A stretch of 64,000 nucleotides of DNA from contig OX442317.1 of NCBI GenBank assembly GCA_949358305.1, forward strand, positions 308,001 through 372,000. Reading direction: 5' to 3'. This document shows positions 39,769-53,521 of the stretch, piece after piece. This DNA comes from Strigamia acuminata (taxonomy: Eukaryota > Arthropoda > Chilopoda > Geophilomorpha > Linotaeniidae). The notes beneath the pieces are model-generated. The model searched no databases. It saw only the letters and a program-made list of their open reading frames with translations, and was not told where the DNA came from. Within the stretch, counting starts at the first letter, position 1. Each line of letters starts with the position of its first letter. Made by a program: the position numbers and the translations under genes.

Positions 39769-42700
39769 CTATAAGTAGATTTTTTTCACCTTTTGCACGG
39801 GCTTGTTGTCGGCCGAGCTGTTGGCGTTCTTCCCGTTCTTTGGGTTCACGTTCAGCACCAGATTAATGGTCTTGTTATTGGAAGATGGCGGCAAGAAGGC
39901 GTCGGCGTGGTTCATGAGGGGCGGCGGCGGCGCGTCGTGCGACATACGCGGCACGCTCCGGCGCTGCTCCAGGTACGGGTCGCCGCCGTACGGCGAGTCC
40001 ACTTCGTCCGAGCGGCACCTCTGCCGGAAGAAGTAGCCCGTGATGAAACCCAGCAGCAGCGACGCCGCGATCGACGTGCCCACGGCCAGGGCCAGCGTCT
40101 CGGCCGTGTAGATGCGCTCCGAGTCCCGCGACGCGCCGAATGCCGGACCTGTCGGATAACAAACAACATTAACTATCAAAACAAAACAAATTAAAACAAA
40201 ACAAAACAGAATAAAACAAAACAAAACAAAACAAAACAAAGCAAAACAAAACCAGACAAGACGGAACGGAACGGAATGGAACGAAACGAAACGAAACGAA
40301 ACGCAGTCGAGGGTGTGTCGGTAAGTCTGCACCTGTCTGCCCACCCTTAATTCAATACAATACTGTAGTCAGACAGGCAGATGAAAAATCTCTTTACTTT
40401 CTTTCTTCATTTATTTTCGTGTGTTTATTTTAAACGATTCTGTGCAATGATTAAGTAAACAACACAAAAAATAAAATAAAATAAAATAAAATGAAATAAA
40501 ATAAAATAAATGATAGAAAACATTACCAAGATTCGGATCGACACACCACACAAAATCGACTTGCTTTGAAAGGTGCGGGAAACAGACGAGACGAGACGAA
40601 ACAAAACTGGGACGACAGAGAGAGAGAGAGACAGACGACAGGAGCGGAAAAGAAAAGAGGAAAAAAGGAAAAGGTCAAAGGGAGGAGGAGTTAGAACAAA
40701 CAAAACAATCGTGCGGACATGCAAATTGCGATTGGATAGGAAGGAAAGTAAGAAAGAAAATAATGTATTATTTTAAATTTTTTTTAAAAATATTTTTTCA
40801 TGTCGTTAGTAAAGTCGTGAGTAAAATCGGCAGCAGTAGGTGGGCAGACGGGAAAGCAGACTCACCCTTGTGGTCAATTTCAGCCAGGGAGGTGGGTATC
40901 GTGTTGCCCATGAGGTCGTTGTGTCTCCCTGGGCGACTGGGATTCTGTTGCGGAGAACGCTGCGGCGTGTTGAATGCATGACCTATTGCAGTCAAACGAA
41001 ACGTTTCGGTTAATTCTCTCTCGTACGAAATGCGCAAATGCGCCAAATGCTTCAAAACGTCTCGCCATCCCGTACTATCAAAATCCCTTTAATCCATTTA
41101 ATTTCAATTTTAATAAGTTAGCAATTGGTAATTGGTAATTGGTAATTGTAAAATTGGTCATTGTAATTGGTAAATGGTAATTGTAAAACACTTGCCATCA
41201 GGGCATCGCGCGTGGTAGCCCAGAGCGACGTTTTGAAGAAAGCTTTGGCCAGCGCTCCATCGTCTAAAAATGAAGGAAATGAATCTCATTGATTTAATTG
41301 ATCAAAACACTTAATTATTGAAATTCGACTTTGCGCCGCAATTTTTGAATTTTTCTCAATTTATTCGAAAACTCACGGAGAGCCCGCACTAGTGCACTTC
41401 TGATTTTTCTCGTCCCACGCACAATAGGGGTCCTTGAGCGCCACGCACTCGCTGCACGACGCGATCCGATCCGTGTAGCACCGCTGCAGCTTTATCGACT
41501 GGATTTCGTCGTCCGACACGACGATCAACTGTCCTTCCTCCAGCCCCGTGCTCGGGTCCACGCTGCGGTACACCCTCAGGTTCGTAATGGAAACGTTTTT
41601 GGGGAACACTTGGATCTCTTCGATCACCACCGTGTTCACCGTCTTGTCGATGCTGGGGCTCTCGGCGTTCACGGCCTTCAGCACTTTGCCGCTGTCCGTT
41701 CCGATGAACAGAACGTCGTACGTCTTGCCGTCGGGCGTCTTCACCTGCGGGTCGACCGCGATCTGCGTGAATCGCGACTTCAAGCTCGTGCGAATGGCGA
41801 TCGGGTGTCCCCAGAACGCCGGCACCGCCTGGTCCATCAGCGTGTGGCTCTTGATGAAGTTAAGAGGCACGTCCGGCAGGGTCCGCGAGTCGTTCACGCA
41901 CTGAAATAAATGTACCATTTAATTTAATTGAAAATTTAATTTTTCAATTGTTTGTTTTCTTTCAACCTGTCCTGGTCTCGGTTCAGGAACTTTGTAGCTG
42001 ACGACGGGCAACCAATTGAAGTTCATTCCTTCCTGTTCCTTGAAGGCGCCGTTGAAAGTGGCCAGAATGTCCTGTAGCCTGAAGGCGCACACTGCCGAGC
42101 CGCTGATGCTGTTCCTGCACGACAAACAGTGACAACTTAGGATAGATAGTAAGACGACTTAAAGTTTAATCAAACTTACGAGGGTGTGGTGAATACTCCG
42201 TACACGAGCTGCGCCTTCTTGCCGCCGTACACTCCCTCCACCACTTGGCTCGTCGATTCTGTTGACATTTCCTTCGTTTATTGCTTTGTTATGTCGCTTT
42301 TATTGCACCTACTCACGGATTTCGTTGAAGTAAAAAGGGAATTCTCCGCCAACCGAACAGTTGAGTCTGGCCTTTAAAAATGATGTCCACCGACTACCAA
42401 ATTTGTTGGGACCGCCTTGATCCCTCTTACAAACACGCGCCACTCGCGAGTACACGGTCTGAAATACAATTGAAACTATTCAAACTATTTCATTTCATTT
42501 CATTTAACAAATGCATTTACCTTGCCACAATTGATGTACTCGATTGCGGTCTCGCGAAAAAAGAAAAACACAAAGTCGCCAAAGCTGAGCGAACTGACAA
42601 AATTGGGCGCTACAAAAACAATTACTCCGTATCGTCATCATCATCATCATTATTATTTATTTATTTATTTATTACCATTCAAGTGTTTTGGATCGAATTG

Positions 42701-42797
42701 TTCAGTCCTCAGCGGCTCTCTGTATATCAAAGGGTCGTTGGCCGAAAAGTCCGCCATCGTGGCAACGTACAATTCGCCGTCTTTAATTTAGAAAAAG

Positions 42798-42841
<44 letters not shown>

Positions 42842-45235
42842 GATGATATGATTTTGCATCGAGATGCTATCGGAATATCTGATTAATGCTTATGTCGCCT
42901 TAAATCATATCACACTTGGTTTCACACCACCGAAGGCGAATAGGCGCTCGAAACTCGATGGTCATCCGCGAGTTTGTGTTCAGTCACGAAGAAAGCAAAT
43001 TTCGCAGCTCCGAGCGCTCGTCCTCCTTCCGAGACATTGAACCAATTAAAAGCAAACTGCACCGACGTACAGTACGTCCTATCTAGCTCGTAGCAAACTT
43101 AAAGAAATATTGCGCGCACTTCAAACTAATGTACACCACTCAGATGAGACTGACCCGCATAAATGGCCGTGCTATTGTGATTGGGATCGTACGGACACAA
43201 CCCTTGACCAGATATCTCCCGGTTGTACTTGTATTCGTCATCCTGAAATTGAAAATTTTTTTCAATTAAAATTGGACTTCAATTTTTTAATCAAAATTCG
43301 CACAAAGTCATAAATTAGACTCTCTCTCTCTCTCTCTCTCTCACATTCAGCCATCACGGCCAATTGCCAATTGGACGGCCATTAATCATAATTTACACAT
43401 TTTAATTCAATCATTAATCACTCCCATCCCAGAATGCTACAGTATTATTTCTCATTCCCTCTCTTTATGTTATGACTGAGACTGTGACGTGACGTGACGT
43501 TTCTTTCTCTACTTTGTGGTGTTTCGGCTGATGGGTCACTGGAGAAATAAATCCGACTTTTCCGATCGTGTGGATTTTCATTTCTTTTCATTTCTTTTCA
43601 TTTCTTTTCATTTCTTTTCTTTCCTTATCTCGACTCCCTCAGGTTGCGTGAAAAAGTAATAAAAAAAACGGGCACTTTTACCTGGTAATGATAATATCGG
43701 CACATGGGTTTGTAAGCATTGGTACCACAGATGAGTAGTCCCTTATCGTGTTTCAATAACACACGAATATAGTTCTGGCAGTCATCCTGAAACGGGCAAT
43801 TTAAATAAAAGCGATTAGCATAAGTCAATTTTGAAGAAGAAAAAAAAAGACGGAAATTTCTGAAAGTTCTGATTTTTTTTTGATTTTTTTTGATTTTTTA
43901 TTTCTCGTGTAAATCACGAATGACAATTTTCTAACACGTCGCAAAATCCCATTTTCCCCGAGCTGCCTACAGTCGGCCGAACGACTCTCTTATATATTAT
44001 ACGTCTCTCCCCCTTTTTTTTCCTTTCTTTTTTCTTTTTTTAAAAAAAACTTTCCCTTAAATTTAGGACCCACTGGGGAGATGAAATGAAAGGGGATGAT
44101 GGGAAGAGAAGGAAAGGAAAGGCGAAACAAGTTCAATTTCTACAACTTTTTAAAAAGTTTAATTTTTTATTTCTTACCTCGAATTTTCCTTTGAGATGAC
44201 ACAAATTGACGTGGGCTTCTATCGAGTACCATTCAATAGGCTGAGAAAAGAGAGGAAGAAAAAATTAGTGCAGTTAATGCAATAAAAATTTGATACTAGA
44301 GTTGATCTAGATAAATATGCAAATGCGGAGCGCCGAGAGGAGAGATGGGGAGAGGAGGGGAGAGGAGAGGAGAGTGCACTTTGGCATTTCTCCCGTTCCC
44401 TATTAAATATGCAATTGTTAGTTCGGTCACTTTACACCAACAACACACCCGTGCCACCTATCAATTATCATGGGCGTCCGCATCCGCGTCCGTCCAGTGC
44501 CGCTAAATAAAAGGTTCTTTTCAAATTACCCATTTACCCATTTACTCGGTGTAAAATTAATTTCTTTTTATATTTTGAGTAAAGAATGCACTAATCAAAC
44601 AATGGACATAAAAAACGAGAGTAAAAGGCGCGTGTTAAGGTGCGTCGCTGATTTTTATTCGAAAAGTGTGCAAATGCGCAAACGAAGCCGAGCTGAGCCG
44701 AGCCCAGCCGAGCCGAGCCGAACCAACATTACTTTTGTTTAAAAATTACCTTGTTTTCAGTGAGATTGTGAAGACTAATGTTGTATACAATATTCCTAAG
44801 AAAGAAAAAAAGAGAAGAGAAGAAAGGAAAAGAAAAGAAAAGAAAAGAAATTAATTAATAACGAGTGTTGAAATGCGTTTGTGAATAATTATTACATTCC
44901 CTCCCTCGCTTTAATATCAACACAATAAATAATTTAATAAACACACAACATAAAGTGTCGAGTAAATTAAAATGCTGATTGCAATTATGCTAAAGAAAAA
45001 TGCAACGAGACAAACAACATTTTCTTACTTCGTAGGGTCATAGTATATATAGTATATACTATCTACCATATACTATACAGTAACTTATCACTCACCTTGC
45101 TCCAACTAATAGCGAATCTCCGTCCCTTTCCAGCAATTTGAAGTAATCGAAATGAGATTTGTTGCCATAAAACCGTTTCACTTCGTAATCGGCTGAAGAT
45201 AAATAAATGAAGAAAGAAATAAATAAATGAAGAAA

Positions 45236-45266
<31 letters not shown>

Positions 45267-45540
45267 AACAAAACAAACAAATAAATAAAACAAAACAAAC
45301 AAATAAATAAAACAAAACAAACAAATAAATAAAACAAAACAAACAAATAAATAAAACAAAACAAACAAATAAATAAAACAAAACAAACAAATAAATAAAA
45401 CAAAACAAACAACTTTTTCATTCATTTCAAATTGCAATGTTGGAGACTCTTGAAAACTGAGCTGAAAGGCTTCTTATTTCTAAATCTAACCTAGTTTCGG
45501 ATTTCGGATGAGATTTGAATTTAGCTGTTGAAAAAAGAGA

Positions 45541-45604
<64 letters not shown>

Positions 45605-48600
45605 CTGGCAACTGTCAACGACCATGGACGAATTACTCGTGCCAAAACGAACAAATCAACGTATTTCACTCTATCAAAATAGGAGAGAATGCAATTTATT
45701 GAGAAAAGCAAAGCCAAGCAAGCGCGTCACCGAGTTATTATTTAATAAGAAGAAGCTCAAAAACGGACAACAAATTGCAATGACCAGCCTGTAATCCTGT
45801 ATTCGTTTGCGAATACACTTGTAATTCCGCGTAAAAGAAAAGCAGTACGAGGTAATAAAAATGAGGCCGAACAAAAGACGCTTACAAACAACTATCAATC
45901 ATCATGGCCTGCCTGACTCACGGTTCCACGAACCAGCCAACACATCACGTACCACAATTTACTACGGCTCGAACCTCGAACCTCACCAAATCTTTCCTTT
46001 CCTTTCCTTTCTTTTTTCTCTTTCTCTCTCAGCCCTTTAACCCTTTAATCCGTTTTGCATGGAATTTAACTGCAAAACTCCCCCAATTGCAGTTTTCCTT
46101 GGCCAACAAAACAAGGCCAATTGAAACAAAAACAAACATTTCCAACATTTCTGTCGCCTGTTTTTTTATTTATTTATTTTATTTATTTATTTTATTTATT
46201 TATTTATTTATTTATTTATTCGTTCAGGTGAGTGACCCTCGACCAACTTGTCCTTGGAACAAAAATAAAATTTCGATTTGCGTGGTCAATTAAGCGTGAA
46301 ATTCAGCTTGTGATGCAAAAGGAATGAAAATTAGAAAAGAATACAAGTTGGTTGGTCCGTTGGTCGGTTGATGGGTTGGTTCATCAAATAACTGATTCAC
46401 CCGCCGTGAGTCACAAAATGGACATGTTCGAGTGTTTAAATAACGAAGAAATCAAATTCTGATCGATGGATGGCCCACTCTTTTTCAACGATTTTTCAAC
46501 CCCTTTTTCCCCCAATATTTTTCGAATATTTTTCTTATTTTTCTTTTAATGTTTGCGGTTGCGGTTGCCGGGAATGAAAAGAGATTAAACATTTCAAAAT
46601 TTGATAATCAGATGGTGACAGCAGTCACCGCTAGAGGCTCTGCCATGGTTCTTTCCTCTACCGAGTTTCCACGTGAATGAATGAATGAGATGAGATGAGA
46701 GAGAGAGACTGAATGAATGAATGACTGAATCTAGGCTAACTGTGACGTCCTTCGTGTCATCAGAGTAAAGTAAAGGAAAGTAAAGTAAAGTAAAGAAAGG
46801 ATCTTCTTGCACGTGTGTCCAGGCATCATAGAGAGCAAATATTTGAAGGAGAAAAGATTCGTGTTTAATTTGCCTAATTGAGACATACAGTACATTCTTT
46901 TTTATTATTTAATTCAAACTCCACCCAAAAGGGGGAAAATGTTTAAATTGCAACATCACGTCACCGACGCTGGCTCTGGCTCTGGCTCGTTATTTATTTC
47001 CTAATCTCCACTTGATCGGATTACTAATCCATTTTTTCCCCTTTCCTTTCCTTTCTTTTCGTCCGTTTGTGTGGTCCGGTTACTCCGGTGCGCAGTGGTG
47101 GTGGTCGAAAGAAAGGCCTTGAAACGGAGGTCGGCCACCATCTTTAAGCTCATGCGACGTGATTCTCTTCTCTCTCACATTTGGTGCGGTGCCAATCACC
47201 CCAAATGGTTGGGCCAAATTATTGAATAATGACCTCTTTGTGGCCGAACTCGAGCGTACAAGTTACAACGATCGTATCGCTCCTTCCAATAGACAACAGA
47301 TGGTTTGACAACAGATACTCATAAATAAATAAAGCGGGATAAAGGCGACACGACACAATATGAATAATCATTAATCATCAATCACACTTGTCGTTGAATT
47401 TTTGTTCAATCCTTTCGGTTCGGACAAAAAACGCCAAGGTCGTGGCTCAAGAAAAAATGTAATCGGATTGAAGAGAGAGAGTCAGGTGCGGCAAAACAGA
47501 ATAAAGCAGAAGGAGGAAATGTGACCTCGACTTTGGGTCGCATTCTCACAGATTATCAAAACCGGACGGACATGGTCAATCTGAATCGCACAAAGGCCGG
47601 CATTTCTTTCTTTTCTTTTTCTTTTTTTTTAATCTCCATCAAATGAGCTGATTCGGCAATAATGGCGCTCGTTTTCGTGTTTGGAGTCGGACGATGAGCG
47701 CTGAATACGAAATTCGGATGCATCGATCCGTTTTGAATTTGTGGTCGTTCCGAGCGAGACCTCCAAATCAACGTAGAACAATTCAAATTCAAATTCAAAT
47801 TCAAGACTAAACGTCTGCTTCACTGTACTACACTACTCTACTCCTCTCTCGTTTCGTTTCTGTGAATGTGAATGTAAATGTGAACGTGAATGTGAATGTG
47901 ACAGACCAGACACACTTGACTTGATCCATCACGAATCGCTTAATTGAGAATCGACAGCTTTTTCAGACTCGGGCACACGACCAACGGGAATCGAGTGTCG
48001 TTCACAATGATCAAGATCGAGTTTAGGGGCATTAGGACTTTACGGTGGATGGATGGATGGATGGATGGATGGATGGATGATGAAACGAGGGCCGAAATTG
48101 ATTTGACCATCAATCATTGACTGCTCAGATAATTTCATAAAAAAAAATCACCAAACCTCGAGTCCTGACCCCGTTGGCCATTGGCCTCTGTCATTGGGAA
48201 AATCAAAACCGATTGAAAAAGAAAAACAAGAAAAAAATTTAAATTTTCACCATTTTCCTTAGATTTCTGTCTTAATTTAGATTTGGATTAGTCCGTTCTG
48301 GCCAAAGCCAAAGCCAAAGCCAAAGCGAGAGCGAGAGCCAAAGCTAGAGCCAAAGCCAAAGCCAAAGCTGAAGCCACGCTGGGATTGAGGAGTGAGCAGT
48401 CGACATTTTTTGGTGTACAGTACAGCCGTTTTGATCCTTTTGAACGAGGGAGGTTTAGTTTACGGTTACATTACGAGCAGAGGAGAGGAGAGGAGAGGAG
48501 AAGAGAAGAGAGCGCTTAAAAAGGCACGTTGGTGTTTACTCATCGAGAATGCAGCCAAATGAGCTTAAGGGATAAACCGAGAGATAAAATCAATCGCGTG

Positions 48601-48748
48601 GCGCTTTTAATGCTCCTTTTTAATTTCTCGGAAAGAATAGAAATTGAGATTGAGATCGAGATCGAGATTGAGATGATGTTAGTTAGACGGTTAGGCGAAA
48701 TGGCTGTTGCCTCCCTTCCCTTCCCTTCATTCCCAGTTACGTGAGGTG

Positions 48749-48790
<42 letters not shown>

Positions 48791-49203
48791 CTCCAACGTC
48801 GAATCGATCGCCGGCTGCCTGCCTGCCTCACTCGCCTCACTCGCCTCACTCGCCCCAACTGCAACTGCAACTGCTCTTCCTCGTTTGCTCCATTCCAAAT
48901 TTACAATCCCAAAATGCACCGCAATTTAACACATTCCACGTTGCGGCAACTTTTCTGCATTTCTCAAACATTGCAATTGAAAATTTTAAATAAAAGTTCG
49001 TATTTCTATTTCAATTTTTATTTATGATTCTTTTTCAAATTTGGCTTACCTAGTGTGACGTAACTGTGGGGCTGAACATCCTCCTGCCAACTCGCGCACG
49101 TTGTGGACAATACGTGAAGTAAAAGGGTTGTGGACAAGGCGAACCTCGACGAGGTCAACCTTGCACGAACAACGACGACCAAACCACGCACAAACCACCA
49201 CAT
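39769..49203 (-). CDS. Sema1a: Transmembrane semaphorin-1a
   Basis: Fifteen coding exons on the minus strand: 49050-49203, 45096-45192, 44750-44795, 44178-44240, 43682-43786, 43155-43242, 42676-42780, 42521-42609, 42317-42458, 42180-42258, 41967-42114, 41377-41900, 41196-41263, 40866-40982, 39769-40148, all in phase, 734 aa (insect Sema1a proteins are about 730-900). A hydrophobic signal-like N-terminus precedes [11 protein letters not shown]. The sema domain shows [69 protein letters not shown] and SAVCAFRL. The PSI domain is [20 protein letters not shown]. The membrane segment is at about residues 627-649 and the cytoplasmic tail ends [12 protein letters not shown]. Known role: axon guidance via plexin A. 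The intron between 41196 and 40982 needs a GC donor. An upstream in-frame ATG at 49266 is possible. The first intron is 3.9 kb. Confidence 0.94.
40190..40310. repeat. AAAAC and ACGAA pentamer repeats in a semaphorin intron
   Basis: Runs of AAAAC (40191-40250) pass into ACGAA/ACGGA (40258-40303). Confidence 0.8.
42803..42840. repeat. AT dinucleotide microsatellite
   Basis: (AT)n in a semaphorin intron directly upstream (minus sense) of the exon at 42676-42780. Confidence 0.85.
45193..49049 (-). other. First intron of semaphorin-1a, 3.9 kb
   Basis: No additional exon recognised. Holds a 21-bp repeat (AACAAATAAATAAAACAAAAC) at 45265-45412 near the acceptor, (GA)n at 45548-45598, TTTA at 46165-46220, GGAT at 48046-48078, GCCAAA hexamers at 48300-48368 and AGGCTC hexamers at 48748-48790. 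Confidence 0.6.
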
Positions 49204-49323
49204 GGCACACTCGGGGACGCCAAGAACATCACACCGCAAACATCTGAAACGACACAACACAAACAAACGTTCATTTTACCGTTCGACATTCTCCCTTCCA
49301 CGTTTTCCGTTATGATGATGATG

Positions 49324-49367
<44 letters not shown>

Positions 49368-49710
49368 TATGATTATTCTTTCGTCGATCACTCGTGCAAA
49401 CGTTTAAAATCCGGTTAATCCGATCGATTGGGAATGTGCTGCGCACAACACGATCGTCGGCCACGGCAATGGCAACATCCATGCTACAAAACACTGGCAA
49501 TGCAAATGCTCGCTTGGCAAATTGCAAATTGCAAATTGCAGCGATGGCGGCGCCTCTCTCCACCACCACCACGCCGACGAGCAGGCTGCAGTTATCTGCT
49601 CTCGTTGGCCGATCGCATCGCACGTGACCAAACGCAATGGCGGTCGACCTCGCAACGAGGACGCAACCAAGCGCCGAGCGGGGGAGGCTGGGGAAAAAAT
49701 TAAATAAATA
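49204..49710 (-). promoter_or_regulatory. Probable semaphorin 5' UTR/promoter, GC-rich
   Basis: Sequence at about 49400-49690 is GC-rich with CpG-containing stretches (cggcgcctctct, gcgccgagcggg), unlike the AT-rich flanks, and lies just upstream of the semaphorin start on the minus strand. An ATT microsatellite (49319-49366) intervenes. Promoter assignment is inference from position and composition. Confidence 0.35.
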
Positions 49711-50817
49711 AATAAATAAAACGAATATAACGCTTTTAAATGGTTTAAATAAATCGTCGGTGCGGGCTTAAACGGGATTACGAAGCGCCGTTATTAATTC
49801 ACGCAAATTACGAGGAATGGAACGAACTGCGCCACTCGTATCTATTTGCCCGCTCGAAAGCGCAATTGGATTTGACTTAACCCAACCTAACTCCACCAAA
49901 TTCAAATCTATTCTGTATTCTATAGTAGCAACATTTTTCAAACATTTTTCGCTCATAATTGATTGGTTGGACGAGAAGAGATGACGTGATGGCGATTCGG
50001 ATTTCACAGTAGCGTCGAAATGCGACTGGGTGGGGTGTAGTTGGCACGCGAGAGCACCGCGAGTGAGTAGAGTGAGGGAGTGCTCTGCCAGTTTCAAACT
50101 AGGACTAGTGCTAGGGGAGGGAGGCGTGGTCGTCTATCTGTCTCTTATTACTCGTATGATTCATTAGACTCGCGTTAAATCCCATTTCAATTTATTCAAT
50201 AGTTAATTAATCGCCGCGCTTCGTATGGAATGGAGAACAACTTTTCAGCCGGTGCGCAATACTAATGAGAGGCGACATATTACGAGGCAGACCCAGTCAA
50301 ACCTGAATTATTCATAACAACCCTTTTTTTTACAATTAACACTAAATATCAACTGAAATATCAAGCTCCTTCTTTCTCTTTTTCTTTTTCATTCCCATTA
50401 CGAAACTGAAATCTTCACTCATATTTCACTGCCACAACAAATGACAAGTGGAAAAGGAGAAAAATTAATGATCCTCACCACTCCCCCTTCACGTTCTCTC
50501 TCTTTCCCGTTTCTTCATCAAGAAACAAGTGACGCACGTGGCTTAAAGTTGAGCCGCAACGCCCTGCAAATCTCCGATTACCCGCCACTGTATCCGTCTT
50601 AATATTTTCACATTAAACAATCTGCTTCATTGGTTCATTCTCCCACTACACAACACCACATTGCCTCGGAATCCGTCAAACCATATTCTCCCGCCTTCAA
50701 CTGCACATTCCACTGCCGACATTTTCACAGGCGTACCAGTATCTACAATTTTGTGCACTGACAAACTTCATTACCACTAATTCTGTAACCTTTCTTTCTT
50801 TGCTCCCATGGAGTGCA

Positions 50818-50852
<35 letters not shown>

Positions 50853-53480
50853 ATACAGGACCCTCTGCTGTTTTAGCTTTTCGCTACGACCGACCAAAGC
50901 CGCCGCACACGTGTACGACTCGGCCTTTTTTTACGATCTGTGTCCCAGATTAGCCGCACGTGCGTCGAATTAATTAAATAATTAATTAATTGATTGATTG
51001 ATTAATCACTCAATCGAGGAATTTACATTTTTTGAAGATGCAATTGTGTGTCGGGGTGATGCGGTCAGCGAGAATCGATGGATCGTTGGATCGATCGATG
51101 ATGCACGGACGCTGATTGGATGGCGAGAGAGACGAAAAAGCAAGAGTGACGGTGCAGACCGACTGAGCAGGTGGCGAGGCAGGAGGGGGCAATCAGTGGA
51201 TGGTTGTTGCTGGCCTCAGCACGACGTGATGCTCCGTTCAGATCAGCAAAGGGGACGAACACGACAGCCAACTCAGCGAACTCGAACACAAGAGAAAAGC
51301 AAAGAGGAAAGGAAAAGAAGGAAAAACCAAAGCGTGACAGGCAGCTACCCACCGAACGACCGAACGAACGAACGAACGACCGACCGACTCCCCGGAGAAC
51401 CGTCCACGCAGTCCTTCCACGTCCATTTCATTAAATTTAAATTGACATTTCTTCTTCTTGTCTTGAACGGATGGACGAAAGAACGGACTAGGACTAGGAC
51501 TAGGACTACGAGGTGCTAATTAGATAAGTTAGACGACTGAGCGCTTGATAAATTGCGACACGTGTTTTCGCATTTAATTGGATTCGCGCGCCAAGATGTC
51601 ACGTCGCCGATCGACAAGGAAGAAATGAAGAAATGGCAAGCGAGTACTAGTAGAGTCGAGTCGAGTCGAATCGCGTCGAATCGCGTCGAGTCAAACTAGA
51701 AAAAGATATGATGAATAAAACGATCAAATTCGGGCGGCCTCGTAAAATTGTTAGTACAAGTACGAGGAGAAAGAAGGAAGGTTAGGTCCATCGGACTGTT
51801 GCACCTGTAGATGGGAGGACGAGATTCGAATTCGAGCCGAGTGAGCCGAGTGAAGGGAGGCGAAATGCAATAAAGATACAACTGATAGGAAAAGGAAATG
51901 GAATGTGGGGCCATCGACAGACCCCCATCCGGAACTCCAACCACCCCCGCAGCGTAATGGCAGCCTGCCTCTCCACAACTCTCTTCTCTTCTCTCCTAGT
52001 GGATATTCGTGGATATTTATCAATCAAATTAGGACGCCGGTTTAGTGAGACTCGTTCCGATTGTCTCGACGAGTTTGACCTTTTTTCAGCGACATGTGAC
52101 GAATGGAAATCTCGCTCGTCTTCTCCGATTACCAGCTCTGCTATTACCTGTGCTGCGCCTCACACCTCACACCTCTCAGCTCTCAGCTCTTAGGTCTCAC
52201 TGTCAACTTCACTTGCGCTGCATCTGGATGCCAACACATTCTGGCCTTTTCCTCGGCAAATTGCTCTCTTTTGGCCCCTCATTTCGAGCCACAACTCGGT
52301 GCGCATAAAAAAACGACTATTTCCACTCATAAGGCATGCGTCATCATCACTTCCCGTTGACGTGATTGGAATTGAACGAGATGATGAGCGCCATTGTCGC
52401 AAGATGATAATGCGCCAACTTTTCTCTACTCGGAATGTCTTCGAATCTCTTTTCCGAGAGCTCGAGGAGTGGATGGAAATGGCGGGAAATGCTTCAAATT
52501 CCAACAAATCCAAAGCAAAAGCAAAATCACAAAAAAAGAAAAAAAGAAAGAAAGTAAATGAAAAAGTGCTCGTCTTTTTCTTTTCTTTTTTTGTAGTTTC
52601 ATTTTTTTTAAGAGAATGAAAATAAACAAAAAGGGGATAAAAATAATAAAAGACGAGAAAGAAGGTTCGGCTGCAAGGAGCTCCTTAAGAAAAGGCCTCG
52701 AGCACGTACATCTAAAAAGACAAATGACCCAGACGACGGACATTCGTCAGAAGACCATTACAAGGCATCCGGTGGAAAATCGACAGAGTCAGCAACGAGT
52801 TTGAGAGAAAGAAAAAAAGAAAAAAAGAAAGAAAGACGACTCCGTTTTGGCAAATGCCATTACTGATTCAGCTGAATAAAAGAGAGGGGGAAAAGAAAAA
52901 ATGCCACACGTCTTCAAATTGTTTTGGATACACGACGTTTCACAAAACCGTCACGAAATTTGTCAGGTGAAATGGACACAAAGTGAACAAAAAAAAATAA
53001 AATAAATAAATAAAATAAGTGAAAATGTGAAAAAATAAAATGAAATGTTTTTGGAATTTTGCACGAGTGAGCGAGAGAGAGAGAGAGAGAATTTGCCTTA
53101 TCTCCAAAATGCACTTCACCTGGGAATTTGAAACGCACAAATTAAAAATAAAAGTGAAACGCTTTTCTAATGTATAATTTGGGCTTTACCGTGAATCATA
53201 ATTTCGTGCCGAGATGATCGTGAAGAGAGAGAGAAAGAGGGAGAAAGAGAGAAAATTGTAAAATGCACAATTACCACGCCGTCCCTAGACAGCATTAAAT
53301 CATTAGCGCACAGACGCCCGTCAACGTCGCTCAGTCTCCTGGGTGTGGCCAGTCCACGGTTGCCGTTGACGACGAGTCTAGTGCCAAAAAGAAAAAGAGC
53401 CCTCTCTCTCATTTCTTCTCTTTCACCAAAAAATTGCTCGACAAAATTCTTCAAATTTATTGACAATTGCCACAAGTCGC

Positions 53481-53521
<41 letters not shown>

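Noticed and set aside
45063-45437. Phe/Leu/Tyr/Cys-rich frames (about 125 codons)
   Set aside because: The 21-bp AACAAATAAATAAAACAAAAC repeat read on the minus strand; the real semaphorin exon 45096-45192 lies in another frame.
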